Shown piece by piece: positions 26,264-35,651 of a DNA stretch of 64,000 nt. Every line of letters starts with the position of its first letter. Positions within the stretch are counted from its first letter, which is position 1. Below the pieces are notes generated by a model. It was not told the origin of the DNA, did no database searches, and saw nothing but the letters and a program-made list of their open reading frames with translations. The DNA comes from Bradyrhizobium semiaridum (GTDB taxonomy: Bacteria > Pseudomonadota > Alphaproteobacteria > Rhizobiales > Xanthobacteraceae): NCBI RefSeq assembly GCF_020329505.1, contig NZ_JAGKJJ010000009.1:1-64000 (forward strand). The letters run 5' to 3'. Both the position numbers and the translations under genes were made by a program.

Positions 26264-27864
26264 AGTTCGGTCCCGCCAGTCCGGCCGACGCGATTGGCGG
26301 CGTCACCGTGCATACGCTCCGCGAGGGCTCGCTGGTGCTCAAGAAGGGCACGACCATCGGCCCCGCCGAGGTCGAGGCGCTGATCAAAGCCGGCGTCAAG
26401 GAGATCGTCGTGGTGCGCCTCGAGGACGGCGACATCTCCGAGGACGCCGCTGCGGCGAGCATCGCGCAAGCGGTGGCGGGCGAGGGCGTCAATGTCGAGC
26501 GCGCCTTCACCGGCCGCGCCAATCTGTTCGCGGCGCGCCCCGGCGTGCTGGTGGTCGACCGCGCCGCGGTCGACCGCATCAACGGCGTCGACGAGGCCAT
26601 CACCTTCGCGACGCTCGCGGCCTACAAGCCGGTGGTCGAAGGCGAGATGATCGCGACCGTCAAGCTGATCCCGTTCGGCGTCGAGGGGCGGCTGCGCGAT
26701 GCGGCCGTCGCGGTGGCCGGCAAGGACACGCTGCGGATCGCGCCTTACGTGATCAAGAAGGTCGGCGTGGTCTCGACGCTGCTGCCGGGCCTTGCGCCGA
26801 AAGTGATCGACAAGACGCTGCGTGTCACCGCCGAGCGGCTCGCGCCGGCCGGTGCCGAGATCATCGCGGAGCGCCGCGTGCCGCATGACGAGACGGTGCT
26901 GGCGGGAGCGATCAAGGAATTGCTCGGCCTCGGCGCTGAGCTCGTCATCGTGTTCGGCGCCTCCGCGATCGCCGATCGGCGCGACGTAATCCCGGCCGCC
27001 ATCACCGAGATCGGCGGCGCGATCGAGCATTTCGGCATGCCGGTCGATCCCGGCAATCTGCTGCTGATCGGCAGCGCCGGCGGCGTGCCGGTGCTGGGCG
27101 CGCCGGGCTGCGCGCGTTCGCCGGTCGAGAACGGTTTTGACTGGGTGCTGATGCGGCTGCTCGCCGGCATCAAGGTGACGCGCTCGGATCTCACCGGCAT
27201 GGGCGTCGGCGGCCTGCTGATGGAGATCGTGACGCGGCCGCAGCCGCGCGCCGTCCCCGACACCGAAGGCAACCGCAACGTCGCGGCGATCGTGCTCGCC
27301 GCAGGGCGTTCGACCCGGATGGGCGGCCCGAACAAGCTGCTCGCCGAACTCGACGGCACGAAGATGGTGCGCATCGTCGCCGAGCAGGCTTTGGCGTCGA
27401 AGGCCGCGGAGGTGATCGTCGTCACCGGCCATCAGGCCGATCTGGTCGAGCAGGCGCTCGAGGGCCTCAAGGTGAAATTCGTCCGCAATCCGGATTTCGC
27501 CGGTGGCCTCGCGAGCTCCGTGAAGGCGGGCATCTCGGCGGTATCCGATCGTGCCGATGGCGCCATCGTCTGTCTCGGCGACATGCCGCTGATCTCATCG
27601 CAACTGATCGACCGTCTGATCGAGACCTTTGCCCCGGACCGCGGTCATCTGATCGCCGTCCCCGTCAGCGAAGGCCGCCGCGGCAATCCGGTGCTGTGGT
27701 CGCGCCGCTTCTTCAAGGAATTGATGACGCTCGACGGCGACATCGGCGCCCGCCATCTGATCGCCAAGCACGCCGAGGCGGTCGCCGAAGTCCCGGTCGA
27801 AGGCGACAGCGCCTTCCTCGACATCGACACCCCGCAAGCATTGGAAGCCGCAAGGCGTGGGTAG
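26260..27864 (+). CDS. Fusion of a molybdopterin-binding domain and a MocA-type nucleotidyltransferase
   Basis: In this 534-residue protein, residues 1-340 form a MoeA/MogA-like molybdopterin-binding region (AVDRINGVDEAITFATL, then ELVIVFGASAIADRRDVIPA). From about 343 a MobA/MocA-like transferase begins with VLAAGRSTRMGGPNKLL and has the CLGDMPLIS metal block. MocA-type enzymes attach CMP to molybdopterin, giving the cytosine dinucleotide cofactor used by CO dehydrogenase-family enzymes. It closes the cox-type operon and fits the maturation role of its neighbours. Confidence 0.9.
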   Translation: MKFGPASPADAIGGVTVHTLREGSLVLKKGTTIGPAEVEALIKAGVKEIVVVRLEDGDISEDAAAASIAQAVAGEGVNVERAFTGRANLFAARPGVLVVDRAAVDRINGVDEAITFATLAAYKPVVEGEMIATVKLIPFGVEGRLRDAAVAVAGKDTLRIAPYVIKKVGVVSTLLPGLAPKVIDKTLRVTAERLAPAGAEIIAERRVPHDETVLAGAIKELLGLGAELVIVFGASAIADRRDVIPAAITEIGGAIEHFGMPVDPGNLLLIGSAGGVPVLGAPGCARSPVENGFDWVLMRLLAGIKVTRSDLTGMGVGGLLMEIVTRPQPRAVPDTEGNRNVAAIVLAAGRSTRMGGPNKLLAELDGTKMVRIVAEQALASKAAEVIVVTGHQADLVEQALEGLKVKFVRNPDFAGGLASSVKAGISAVSDRADGAIVCLGDMPLISSQLIDRLIETFAPDRGHLIAVPVSEGRRGNPVLWSRRFFKELMTLDGDIGARHLIAKHAEAVAEVPVEGDSAFLDIDTPQALEAARRG

Positions 27865-27996
27865 TTGTCGTCCCAGCGACCTGTTGTCGGCTTTTCTCCG
27901 GGACGACACGTGGATGGAGCTGTGCCATCAACCCGTCATTCACCATCTGGAAACGACCCCTTTGTAGAGTCCGCGCCGGGTTCTGGGGGATTTCAC

Positions 27997-28404
27997 GTGA
28001 TCATTTCGACTGCCGCCGCGCAGCGCCGCGCGCTGATGATTCTTGTCCTGACATTGCTGCTGGGTGCGGCGCGTTTCGTCACTGAAAGCTTCATCACCAA
28101 GGCTCACGCCGCCGGCGCGTTCGCGGTCGGCAAATGCGGCGCCTACGGCCAGGCCTATGATTATCCGGCAGAGGCGCCAGCGCGCGCCGCCGCGCAAAAG
28201 CAGTGCAAGGGCGACTGCACCACCGTCACCATGAAGCGCGCCTGTGCCGCACTCTCGATCGACCTGAAGAATCCCTGCGGCGCCCACGGCTATGCCGTAG
28301 CGCCGAAGATCTCCAGCTCGCTCAACGCCGCGACGCGCAAATGCTACGAATATGGCGGCAAGGAATGCGTGATCCGCGCCTGGGCCTGCGACGCCAAGGG
28401 ATAG
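27997..28404 (+). CDS. Secreted DUF4189 cysteine-rich protein
   Basis: The 135-residue protein starts at GTG 27997 with a signal anchor (RALMILVLTLLLGAARFV, cleavage near AHAAG). The mature part follows the DUF4189 pattern: GAFAVGKCGAYGQAYDYP, AAQKQCKGDC, MKRACAALSIDL, CGAHGYAVAPK and CYEYGGKECVIRAWACD, with paired cysteines that likely form disulfides in the periplasm. The biological role of this family is unknown. Confidence 0.8.
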   Translation: MIISTAAAQRRALMILVLTLLLGAARFVTESFITKAHAAGAFAVGKCGAYGQAYDYPAEAPARAAAQKQCKGDCTTVTMKRACAALSIDLKNPCGAHGYAVAPKISSSLNAATRKCYEYGGKECVIRAWACDAKG

Positions 28405-28431
28405 CTCACTTTCTCCGATTGCAGCGCCGCG

Positions 28432-28581
28432 ATGGTTTCCCGGTGCCGGCGCTATCTGAGCCGCCAGACCGTCAACGAGCTGCTGCGGCATCTCGAGCCG
28501 CAGCACATTATCGCGTGCCGGCGCGGCGGCGTGCGCATTCTCGATCAGGGCAAGCTCAGCGATGTGGCGCGGGCAGCGTAG
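28432..28581 (+). pseudogene. Remnant of a Crp/Fnr-family regulator (DNA-binding end only)
   Basis: The 49-codon frame reads YLSRQTVNELLRHLEPQHII, then RRGGVRILDQGKLSDVARAA. This matches the recognition helix and wing of Crp/Fnr proteins (SRxTVNxxLRxLExxGLI, RGGVRILD). No cyclic-nucleotide-like sensor domain is encoded upstream; the DUF4189 gene stops 27 bases earlier in the same frame. I read it as the last part of a degraded gene. Confidence 0.6.
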
Positions 28582-28704
28582 GATGGGTAGAGCGCCGCGA
28601 AGCGCGGCCGAGAGTGCCGCGAGTCGCCACCGCTGTCGACATGACTGTCATGAAAATTCAGGCAGGACTGGCCTTGGCCGCTCGCCTGTGGCTACACTCG
28701 GCCC

Positions 28705-29115
28705 ATGCAATTCGACACCAAGATCGCGGTCGTGATCCGGACCGACCTGGAAGTCTGGCAGAAACTCAACGTCGCGTCGTTTCTTGCAGGCGGCATCGCG
28801 GCGTCCTTTCCCGAATGTATCGGCGAGAACTACGAGGACGGCTCGGGCACGAAATATCTCTCCCTGATCGGCCAGCCGATCCTGATCTATGGCGCCGACC
28901 GCGCGGCGCTGTCGCGGGCGCTGGAGCGCGCGCTCGCGCGCAACGTGAAGCCTGCGCTCTACACCGAAGACATGTTCAAGACCACGCACGACGCTGCCAA
29001 CCGCGAGGTGGTGAGGGCGGTGGCGCGCCCCGACCTCAAACTCGTCGGCCTTGCCGTGCGCGCCGAGCGCAAGGTAGTCGACAAGATTCTCGACGGGCTG
29101 AAATTTCACGGCTGA
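28705..29115 (+). CDS. DUF2000 family protein
   Basis: The 136-residue protein has the DUF2000 pattern: KIAVVIRTDLEVWQKLNVAS at the start, IGQPILIYGAD in the middle, and YTEDMFKTTHDAANREVVRA near the end. The fold resembles peptidyl-tRNA hydrolase II-like proteins, but no activity is established. It stands alone. Confidence 0.82.
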   Translation: MQFDTKIAVVIRTDLEVWQKLNVASFLAGGIAASFPECIGENYEDGSGTKYLSLIGQPILIYGADRAALSRALERALARNVKPALYTEDMFKTTHDAANREVVRAVARPDLKLVGLAVRAERKVVDKILDGLKFHG

Positions 29116-29377
29116 CGATTCGCAGCGCGCCTAAGGCGCAGGAACCAGCCTTGCGTCGACCGGGCGAGGTGATCCTCGGCGGCTTCGCGCGACAACACCG
29201 ATCCCGAACCGCAGCACCCTGCTGGGCGGTGAAACCTCCGATGCATCGAAGCGCATCTGGGCCCACCCCGGCGCCGAAACGGGGCAGGGACGGCGGTCGG
29301 CGCCTGTGCCGCAATAGCCCGGCCACAACCTGAAACCTTCCCGGCCCTTGCGAGTTTTCCCTCTTGATCGCCTTGAC

Positions 29378-29399
29378 AATGACTGACTAGTCAGTCATT
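29378..29399 (+). promoter_or_regulatory. Perfect 22-base palindrome, probable TetR operator
   Basis: AATGACTGACT is followed directly by its reverse complement. It ends 8 bases before the TetR start codon, and a TTGACA hexamer (29373-29378) abuts it. A repressor bound here would block initiation of the efflux operon. Confidence 0.75.
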
Positions 29400-29407
29400 A
29401 ATGAAAC

Positions 29408-30133
29408 ATGGCAAAGCGCACGGACATGCCGACCCGCACACCACCCGCAGGGCGCCGGACCACCATCCGGGCCGCCGCCGCCAAGACGCCGAAAGCGGCC
29501 TCGGCCAAGCTGGCCGCGGAGCGGCCTGCGGCGAACCGCGCCGAGAAATCGGCGGAGCGGCGGGCGGCGATCGTCGCGGCCGCGATGGACGAGTTCATCG
29601 CGCGCGGCTTTGCCGCGACGCGGCTCGACGACGTCGCCAAGCGGGCCGGGGTCGCCAAGGGCACGCTGTACCTGCACTTCAAGGACAAGGAATCGATGTT
29701 CGAGGAGCTGATCCGCACCGCGGTCGTGCCCTTGATCGATCGCATGGCGGCGCCGCCGCAGATCACCGGCCCGGTGCGCGATGCGGTGGAGCGCTTCGCC
29801 GAGACCTTCATTCACGAGATCGCCGAGACGCGGCGCGGCGACATCATCCGCCTGATCGTCGCCGAAGGGCCGCGCTTCCCGGCGATCGCCGATTTCTATT
29901 TCCGCGAGGTGGTGTCGCGCGGGATGGCGGCGATGCGCGCGCTGATCCAGCTCGCGATCACGCGCGGCGAGATCAGACAGCGGGAGCTCGCGCAATTCCC
30001 GCAATTGATCGTCGCGCCCGCGATCGTCGCGGTGATCTGGCAGAGCCTGTTTGCCAGGCATGCACCGCTCGACGCGCTCGCGATGTTCAGGGTTCATCTC
30101 GATCTGATTTTCGGCGAACGGAGGACAGCATGA
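29408..30133 (+). CDS. TetR/AcrR regulator of the adjacent efflux operon
   Basis: The 241-residue regulator has a basic Ala/Pro/Lys-rich N-terminal extension of about 50 residues before a standard TetR domain: RAAIVAAAMDEFIARGFAAT, then LDDVAKRAGVAKGTLYLHFK. The C-terminal part resembles the TetR_C group found with YbhGFSR-like exporters. The 22-base palindrome just upstream is its likely operator. Its stop overlaps the HlyD start (ATGA). I use the ATG at 29408, as it follows the palindrome. Confidence 0.9.
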   Translation: MAKRTDMPTRTPPAGRRTTIRAAAAKTPKAASAKLAAERPAANRAEKSAERRAAIVAAAMDEFIARGFAATRLDDVAKRAGVAKGTLYLHFKDKESMFEELIRTAVVPLIDRMAAPPQITGPVRDAVERFAETFIHEIAETRRGDIIRLIVAEGPRFPAIADFYFREVVSRGMAAMRALIQLAITRGEIRQRELAQFPQLIVAPAIVAVIWQSLFARHAPLDALAMFRVHLDLIFGERRTA

Positions 30134-30915
30134 CCTCGTCGCCAATGACAAAGGCATTGATCGCTGTTGCGCTGGCGGCGGTGCTCGCCGGCTGTCAGGA
30201 GAAGCGCGATCCCGGCTTCCAGGGCTGGGTCGAGGCCGACATGATCTTCGTCAGTCCCGACGAGTCCGGCCGGGTGACCAAGCTGAACGTGCGCGAGGGC
30301 GACGAGGTCAAGCCCGGCGATCTGCTCTATACCGTCGACGACGATCTGCAGCGTGCCGACCTCAACCAGAACAATGCGACGCTGGCCAACGCGCAGCAGA
30401 GCTATGACCGCGCGGCCCAGCTGCGCGGCACCGGCGCCGGCACCCAGGCCAATCTGGATTCCGCGGTCTCCGCGCTGCGCGTCGCCGAAGCGCGGGTCAA
30501 CACCTCGCAGACCCGGCTCGACCGCCGCAAGGGCTTTGCGCCGATCGCAGGCAGCATTCAGCAGATCTATTTCCGCGAGGGCGAGATGGTGCAGGCACAG
30601 CGGCCGGTGCTCTCGATCATGCCGCCCGGCAACATGAAGCTGCGGTTCTTCGTGCCGGAGAGGGAATTGCCGAAGCTTGCGCTCGGCGACGAGATCAGGG
30701 TCACCTGCGACAATTGCGCCGCCGACCTGACCGCAAGGATTTATTTCATCGCGACCACGGCGGAATACACCCCGCCGGTGATCTACAGCCTCGATGAGCG
30801 CAACAAGCTGGTCTACCTGATCCAGGCGCGGCCGAGCCGGCCCGATGCGCTGCGCGTCGGGCAGCCGATCAGCATCTATCTCAACCCCAAGACGCCGATG
30901 GCCGACCGCAGATGA
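30130..30915 (+). CDS. HlyD-family membrane fusion lipoprotein of an ABC exporter
   Basis: This 261-residue adaptor has a lipoprotein signal (AVALAAVLAGC, lipobox Cys at 21), a biotinyl-lipoyl-like hairpin (SGRVTKLNVREGDEVKPGDLL), a short coiled-coil part (about 75-135, NNATLANAQQSYDRAAQLRG) and a beta-barrel end. It should link the inner-membrane ABC pair to an outer-membrane channel. Layout matches E. coli YbhG with TetR CecR. It overlaps the ATPase gene by four bases. Confidence 0.88.
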   Translation: MTSSPMTKALIAVALAAVLAGCQEKRDPGFQGWVEADMIFVSPDESGRVTKLNVREGDEVKPGDLLYTVDDDLQRADLNQNNATLANAQQSYDRAAQLRGTGAGTQANLDSAVSALRVAEARVNTSQTRLDRRKGFAPIAGSIQQIYFREGEMVQAQRPVLSIMPPGNMKLRFFVPERELPKLALGDEIRVTCDNCAADLTARIYFIATTAEYTPPVIYSLDERNKLVYLIQARPSRPDALRVGQPISIYLNPKTPMADRR

Positions 30916-31871
30916 ACGGCGCCACGCACCATGAGCGATCCAGTGCATCCGGTCTTGCGATCGACGCCAGGGGCCTGACCAAGTCGTTCGGCGGGCGCGA
31001 GGTGGTGCATGACCTGTCGATGCAAGTCAAGCGCGGCTCGATCTACGGCTTCCTCGGCCCCAACGGCAGCGGCAAGACCACGACCATCCGCATCCTGTGC
31101 GGCCTGCTGACGCCGGACAGTGGCGAGGGCACCTGTCTCGGCTACGATATCCGGCGCGATGCCGACAAGATCAAGCGCAAGGTCGGCTACATGACGCAGC
31201 GCTTCAGCCTCTACCAGGACCTTTCGGTGCGCGAGAACCTGGAGTTCGTCGCGCGGCTCTACGGTCTGCCGGATGCGCGGCGCGCCGCGTCCGAGATGAT
31301 CGCGCGGATCGGGCTGAAGGGCCGCGAGGAGCAGCTTGCCGGCGAATTGTCCGGCGGCTGGAAGCAGCGGCTCGCGCTCGGCGCCTGCACGCTGCCCAAT
31401 CCGCAACTGCTGCTGCTGGACGAGCCGACCGCGGGCGTTGATCCCAAGGCGCGGCGCGACTTCTGGAACGAGATCCACGCGCTCGCGGCCGAGGGCCTCA
31501 CCGTGCTGGTCTCGACCCATTACATGGACGAGGCCGAGCGCTGTCACGAGATCGCCTATATCGCCTACGGCCATCTCCTGGCACACGGCACCGTCGACGA
31601 GGTGATCGCGGGCTCGAAGCTGTCGACCTACACGGTCACCGGCGAGGATTTCAACGGACTGATGGCGGAGCTTTCGGGCAAGGCGGGCGTCGACATGGTG
31701 GCGCCGTTCGGCACCAGCCTGCACGTCTCGGGCCGCGACAAGAGCGCGCTCGATGCCGCCGTCGCGCCGTATCGCAGCGATGCGAAGTGGCACTGGCGGC
31801 CGAGCGAGCCGTCGCTCGAGGACGTCTTTATCGACCTGATGGGGCGCTCGAAGGACAATTTCCAAGGATAA
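30912..31871 (+). CDS. ABC exporter ATPase (YbhF-like, single domain)
   Basis: The 319-residue ATPase has Walker A GPNGSGKTT, the signature LSGGWKQRLALGA, Walker B LLLLDEPTAGVDP and a switch His in VSTHYMDEAE. The C-terminal 90 residues form the extra domain seen in drug/polymer exporters. Only one ABC domain is encoded, so a homodimer is expected. It pairs with the permease gene 33 bases downstream. Confidence 0.92.
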   Translation: MNGATHHERSSASGLAIDARGLTKSFGGREVVHDLSMQVKRGSIYGFLGPNGSGKTTTIRILCGLLTPDSGEGTCLGYDIRRDADKIKRKVGYMTQRFSLYQDLSVRENLEFVARLYGLPDARRAASEMIARIGLKGREEQLAGELSGGWKQRLALGACTLPNPQLLLLDEPTAGVDPKARRDFWNEIHALAAEGLTVLVSTHYMDEAERCHEIAYIAYGHLLAHGTVDEVIAGSKLSTYTVTGEDFNGLMAELSGKAGVDMVAPFGTSLHVSGRDKSALDAAVAPYRSDAKWHWRPSEPSLEDVFIDLMGRSKDNFQG

Positions 31872-31904
31872 TTTCCAACGGATAGCTTCCAAGGATCATT
31901 CGCA

Positions 31905-33068
31905 ATGAGCGCGACCGACACGATCCAGACCAGCGAGGCGAGAGAGCCGCGGTTCGGCTTCTGGCGGCGCAGCTATGCGATGCTGGTCAAGGAATTCATC
32001 CAGCTGCGCCGCGACCGCGTCTCCTTTGCCATGATCATCATGCTGCCGGTGATGCAGCTGACGCTGTTCGGCTACGCCATCAACACCACGCCGCGCAATC
32101 TGCCGACTGCGGTGCTGACCCAGGAGGACTCGGATCTCGGCCGCTCGATCCTGAAGGCGATGCAAAACACCGCCTATTTCCGCTTCGTCCGCGAGGTCCA
32201 TACCGTCGCCGAATTCGATGAGCTGCTGCAATCCGGCAAGGTGCTGTTCGGCGTCGAGATTCCGCGCGGCTTCGAGCGTGCGGTGCGGCGCGGCGACAGG
32301 CCGGCGCTGTTGGTCGCCGCCGATGCCACCGATCCGGTGGCGTCCGGCTCGGCGCTCGGCGCGCTCGGGCCGCTGGTGCAGACCGCGCTGGCGCACGACC
32401 TGCATATCGGCGATCCGCCGGAGATGCCGTTCGAGATCCGCGCCCATGCCCGCTACAACCCGGCGGCGGAATCCCGCCTCAACATCGTACCGGGCCTGGT
32501 CGGCACCATCCTCACCATGACCATGCTGATCTTCACCGCGCTGTCGGTGACCCGCGAGATCGAGCGCGGCACCATGGAGAGCCTGCTGTCGATGCCGATC
32601 AAGCCGGTCGAGGTGATGTTCGGCAAGATCATCCCCTATGTGATCGTCGGCTTTATCCAGGCCGCGCTGATCATCGGCATCGGCGTCCTGCTGTTCGGCG
32701 TGCCGATCTTCGGCAGCCTCATCCTGCTGGCGCTTCTGACCACGCTGTTCATCACCACCAATCTGTCGATCGGCTACACCTTCTCGACCATCGTGCAGAA
32801 CCAGCTGCAGGCGATGCAGCTGTCGATGATGTTCTTCCTGCCGAGCATCCTTTTGTCCGGCTTCATGTTTCCGTTCGCCGGCATGCCGGTCTGGGCGCAA
32901 TATATCGGCGAGGGCCTGCCGCTGACCCATTTCGTCCGCATCGTCCGGGCCATCATGCTGAAGGGCGCGGCGATGGAGAACCTGCGCTACGACACGATCG
33001 CGCTGGCCTGCCTGATGCTGTTCGCCATGACCGTCGCCGTGACGCGCTTCCGCCGTACGCTCGATTGA
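31905..33068 (+). CDS. ABC-2 type exporter permease
   Basis: The 387-residue protein has an N-terminal membrane helix (MIIMLPVMQLTLFGYAI), a large extracytoplasmic region, and five C-terminal helices including the ABC-2 block RGTMESLLSMPIKPVEVMFG and the FMFPFAGMPVWAQYIGEGLP loop. It completes the TetR-HlyD-ABC-permease set. Substrates of close relatives are drugs or hydrophobic small molecules; none can be assigned here. Confidence 0.92.
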   Translation: MSATDTIQTSEAREPRFGFWRRSYAMLVKEFIQLRRDRVSFAMIIMLPVMQLTLFGYAINTTPRNLPTAVLTQEDSDLGRSILKAMQNTAYFRFVREVHTVAEFDELLQSGKVLFGVEIPRGFERAVRRGDRPALLVAADATDPVASGSALGALGPLVQTALAHDLHIGDPPEMPFEIRAHARYNPAAESRLNIVPGLVGTILTMTMLIFTALSVTREIERGTMESLLSMPIKPVEVMFGKIIPYVIVGFIQAALIIGIGVLLFGVPIFGSLILLALLTTLFITTNLSIGYTFSTIVQNQLQAMQLSMMFFLPSILLSGFMFPFAGMPVWAQYIGEGLPLTHFVRIVRAIMLKGAAMENLRYDTIALACLMLFAMTVAVTRFRRTLD

Positions 33069-33094
33069 GGCAGAATGGGTGCGATGATTCATCG

Positions 33095-33192
33095 TCATTC
33101 CGGGGCGATGCGGAGTGTCGAACCCGGAATCGAGAGTCCCGGTGGGCCATCGCGCACCTGCGGTCTGGTCCTTCGGACCATCCCGGAATGAC
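33095..33192. repeat. Palindromic repeat (family A), diverged copy
   Basis: The ends GTCATTCCGGGGCG and TCCCGGAATGAC are inverted. The interior holds a GGTCCTTCGGACC hairpin. It lies between the permease gene and the cyclase gene. Confidence 0.7.
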
Positions 33193-33204
33193 GGGGGCGA
33201 AGCA

Positions 33205-34515
33205 ATGGCGGGATTCTGGAACAGAGACGCGGCGCGGGCAACCACCGTATCGGCGGATTTCCATCGCGCGCTGATGCGCGAGGTGATGACCACCGAGCTG
33301 CTCCGCATCAAGGTGCTGGTCGCTACCACCATCCTGCTCGGGGCCGTCAGCCTATTGATGCAATTCTTTGCGCCCGAAGCGGTCAGCCGGGTCTGGCACG
33401 GCAATCTCAGCCCAATCTATGTGTTCTATGTCATCGTACCGCTGATCGTGTTCGAGCTGTGGGTGCATACCGCGATCACCTGGTTCATGCGCAAGGGACG
33501 CGACCTGCCGGTCGTCCGGCGCTACATCGGCGTCCTGATCGAGACCTCATTGCCGACCGTTGTGCTGGCGCTGCACATCAACAGCATGGGCACGCAACAG
33601 GCGCTCGGCTTCGTGGCGCCGCTGATCTATTTCGTCTTCATCATCCTCTCGACGCTGCGGCTCGATTTCTGGCTGTCGACCTTCACCGGCCTCGTCGCAT
33701 CAGCCGAGCTGTTCTACATGGCCGTGTTCTTCCATCCGGCGAACGGCGGCGAGGCGCTGCACAATATCTACTATCACGCCGCGCGCAGCATGATCGTCCT
33801 GATCTGCGGCATCCTGGCCGGAGCGGTCGGCATGCAACTGCGCCGGCAGTTCGAGGCCAGCATTGCGGCGGCCACCGCGCGCGACCGCATCACCAACCTG
33901 TTCGGCCAGCACGTCTCGCCGCAGGTGGTCGAGCGCTTGATGATGGAGGGCGCCTCGACCAAGAGCGACATTCGTCGCGTCGCCGTGATGTTCGTCGATT
34001 TCCGCAGCTTCACCGCGGGCGCGCGCACCCGCTCGCCGCAGGAAGTGGTCGACCGGCTCGACGGTGCCTTTGCGGTGCTGGTCGACATTCTGGATCGCCA
34101 CGGCGGTATCGTGAACAAGTTTCTCGGCGACGGCTTCCTCGCGCTGTTCGGCGCGCCGATCCATGCCGGCGACGCGCCGCACCAGGCGGTCGCCGCGGCG
34201 CGCGAGATGCTCGCCGCCAATGAGCGCATCAACGCCAGTTCGGGCTGGCCGCTGCGCATCGGCATCGCAATCCATGTCGGCGAGGTGGTCGCCGGCAATA
34301 TCGGCTCGCCGCGGCGCAAGGAATACACCGTGATCGGCGACACCGTGAATTTCGCCGCGCGGCTCGAAGCGCTCAACAAGGAGCTCGGCTCGCAATTCCT
34401 GATCTCGTCGGAGGTGCGCGAGGCACTCGGCGATGATTGCAAGGACGCCATATCGCGCGGCGAGATACCGGTGAGGGGATATGATCGCCCGATACCGGTT
34501 TGGCAGTTGGGGTAA
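33205..34515 (+). CDS. Membrane-bound class III adenylate cyclase
   Basis: This 436-residue protein has about six membrane helices in residues 35-212, a short linker (RDRITNLFGQHVSPQVVERL) and a class III catalytic domain. Catalytic residues are all present: metal ligands D265 (VDFRSFT) and D309, purine-specifying K305 (VNKFLGDG) and D379 (EYTVIGDTVNFAARLE), and transition-state N382 and R386. The K/D pair points to ATP rather than GTP. It would make cAMP in response to a membrane signal. No Crp gene is intact here; only the remnant at 28432. Confidence 0.93.
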   Translation: MAGFWNRDAARATTVSADFHRALMREVMTTELLRIKVLVATTILLGAVSLLMQFFAPEAVSRVWHGNLSPIYVFYVIVPLIVFELWVHTAITWFMRKGRDLPVVRRYIGVLIETSLPTVVLALHINSMGTQQALGFVAPLIYFVFIILSTLRLDFWLSTFTGLVASAELFYMAVFFHPANGGEALHNIYYHAARSMIVLICGILAGAVGMQLRRQFEASIAAATARDRITNLFGQHVSPQVVERLMMEGASTKSDIRRVAVMFVDFRSFTAGARTRSPQEVVDRLDGAFAVLVDILDRHGGIVNKFLGDGFLALFGAPIHAGDAPHQAVAAAREMLAANERINASSGWPLRIGIAIHVGEVVAGNIGSPRRKEYTVIGDTVNFAARLEALNKELGSQFLISSEVREALGDDCKDAISRGEIPVRGYDRPIPVWQLG

Positions 34516-34616
34516 AGCGCGATTGCACCGAGTGCTCTGAAGGCCGCGATTCCGGCCATGTTAGGATGCGCGCGACCGGTCGCCGGCCGCGACCCAGTGC
34601 ATGAGGACAAAGCAAG

Positions 34617-35534
34617 ATGCAGCGGCGCTATATCACTGTCGACGTATTCACCAACCGGGCCTTCGGCGGCAACCCGCTTGCCGTGGTGCTCGACGCCGGC
34701 GGACTGTCGACGGCACAAATGCAGGCGATCGCGACCGAGTTCAACTATTCGGAGACCACCTTTGTGCTGCCGCCGCAGGACGCCGCCAACGACGCCCAGG
34801 TCCGCATCTTCACGATGCGCACCGAGATTCCGTTCGCCGGGCATCCCAATGTCGGCACCGCCTTCGTGCTGGCGACGCGCTCGGCGAAGGCGCCGGAGCG
34901 GCTGCGGTTCGAGGAGAAGGCGGGCCTCGTGCCGCTCGAGATCCTGTCCGAAGGCGGCAGCGTGATCGGCGCCGAGCTGACGGCGCCGCAGCCGTTGCAG
35001 CGGTCGCATGAGGTCGGCGCGGCCGACGTCGCCGCGTGCCTGTCACTGTCGGCCGACGACATCAGGACCGACCGGCACGCACCGCAGGTGGCATCCGTCG
35101 GCCTGCCATTTCTGGTCGCCGAGATCGCTTCGCGGGAGGCGCTGAAGCGCGCGAGGCCGGATGCGGGGGCGTTCGCCAGGGTGCTGGCGCATATCGGGCG
35201 CGACGTCATCTACCTCTACACGCGCGACGTTCCGGCGAGCGAGCAGCCGCTCGATTTGCAGGCGCGCATGTTCCACCCCGGCGCCAGCGGCCTGTCCGAA
35301 GACCCCGCCACCGGCAGCGCGACCGGCGCAGCCGCCGCGCTGCTGGCCGATCTCGATCCGACGCGCGACGGCGAGTTGCGCTTGCGGATCGGGCAGGGCG
35401 TCGACATGGGCCGGCCGAGCCTGCTGCTGACGCGGGTAAAGAAGCAGGCCGGCGCCGTCACGTCCGTGCATGTCGGCGGCAACTGCGTGAGGATGATGGA
35501 GGGGACGCTGAACGTGGCCGGCGAGCGCGGCTAA
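34617..35534 (+). CDS. PhzF-family isomerase/epimerase-like protein
   Basis: The 305-residue protein has the PhzF features: YITVDVFTNRAFGGNPLAVV at the start, EFNYSETTFVLPP with the catalytic Glu, FAGHPNVGTAFVLA and EDPATGSATGAAAALL. Members of this diaminopimelate-epimerase-fold family isomerise small metabolites; most bacterial copies have no assigned substrate. No phenazine genes are nearby, so a general role is more likely. Confidence 0.88.
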   Translation: MQRRYITVDVFTNRAFGGNPLAVVLDAGGLSTAQMQAIATEFNYSETTFVLPPQDAANDAQVRIFTMRTEIPFAGHPNVGTAFVLATRSAKAPERLRFEEKAGLVPLEILSEGGSVIGAELTAPQPLQRSHEVGAADVAACLSLSADDIRTDRHAPQVASVGLPFLVAEIASREALKRARPDAGAFARVLAHIGRDVIYLYTRDVPASEQPLDLQARMFHPGASGLSEDPATGSATGAAAALLADLDPTRDGELRLRIGQGVDMGRPSLLLTRVKKQAGAVTSVHVGGNCVRMMEGTLNVAGERG

Positions 35535-35651
35535 AGCGTTTTTGAGCGAAGTAGACGACCGGTTCGCGTGACAAACCGCGCCAAGACAAGGGTCTAGGGG
35601 GCCGCCCGCACCTCACGTTCATGTGTGCAGGGAAGTCCGCTCGCGCCATTG

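Noticed and set aside
28640..28652. Short palindrome CATGACTGTCATG upstream of the DUF2000 gene
   Set aside because: Thirteen bases is short and there is no regulator next to it; chance cannot be excluded.
29373..29400. Sigma-70 promoter with TTGACA at 29373
   Set aside because: No acceptable -10 box at the right distance, and transcription would start at the start codon.
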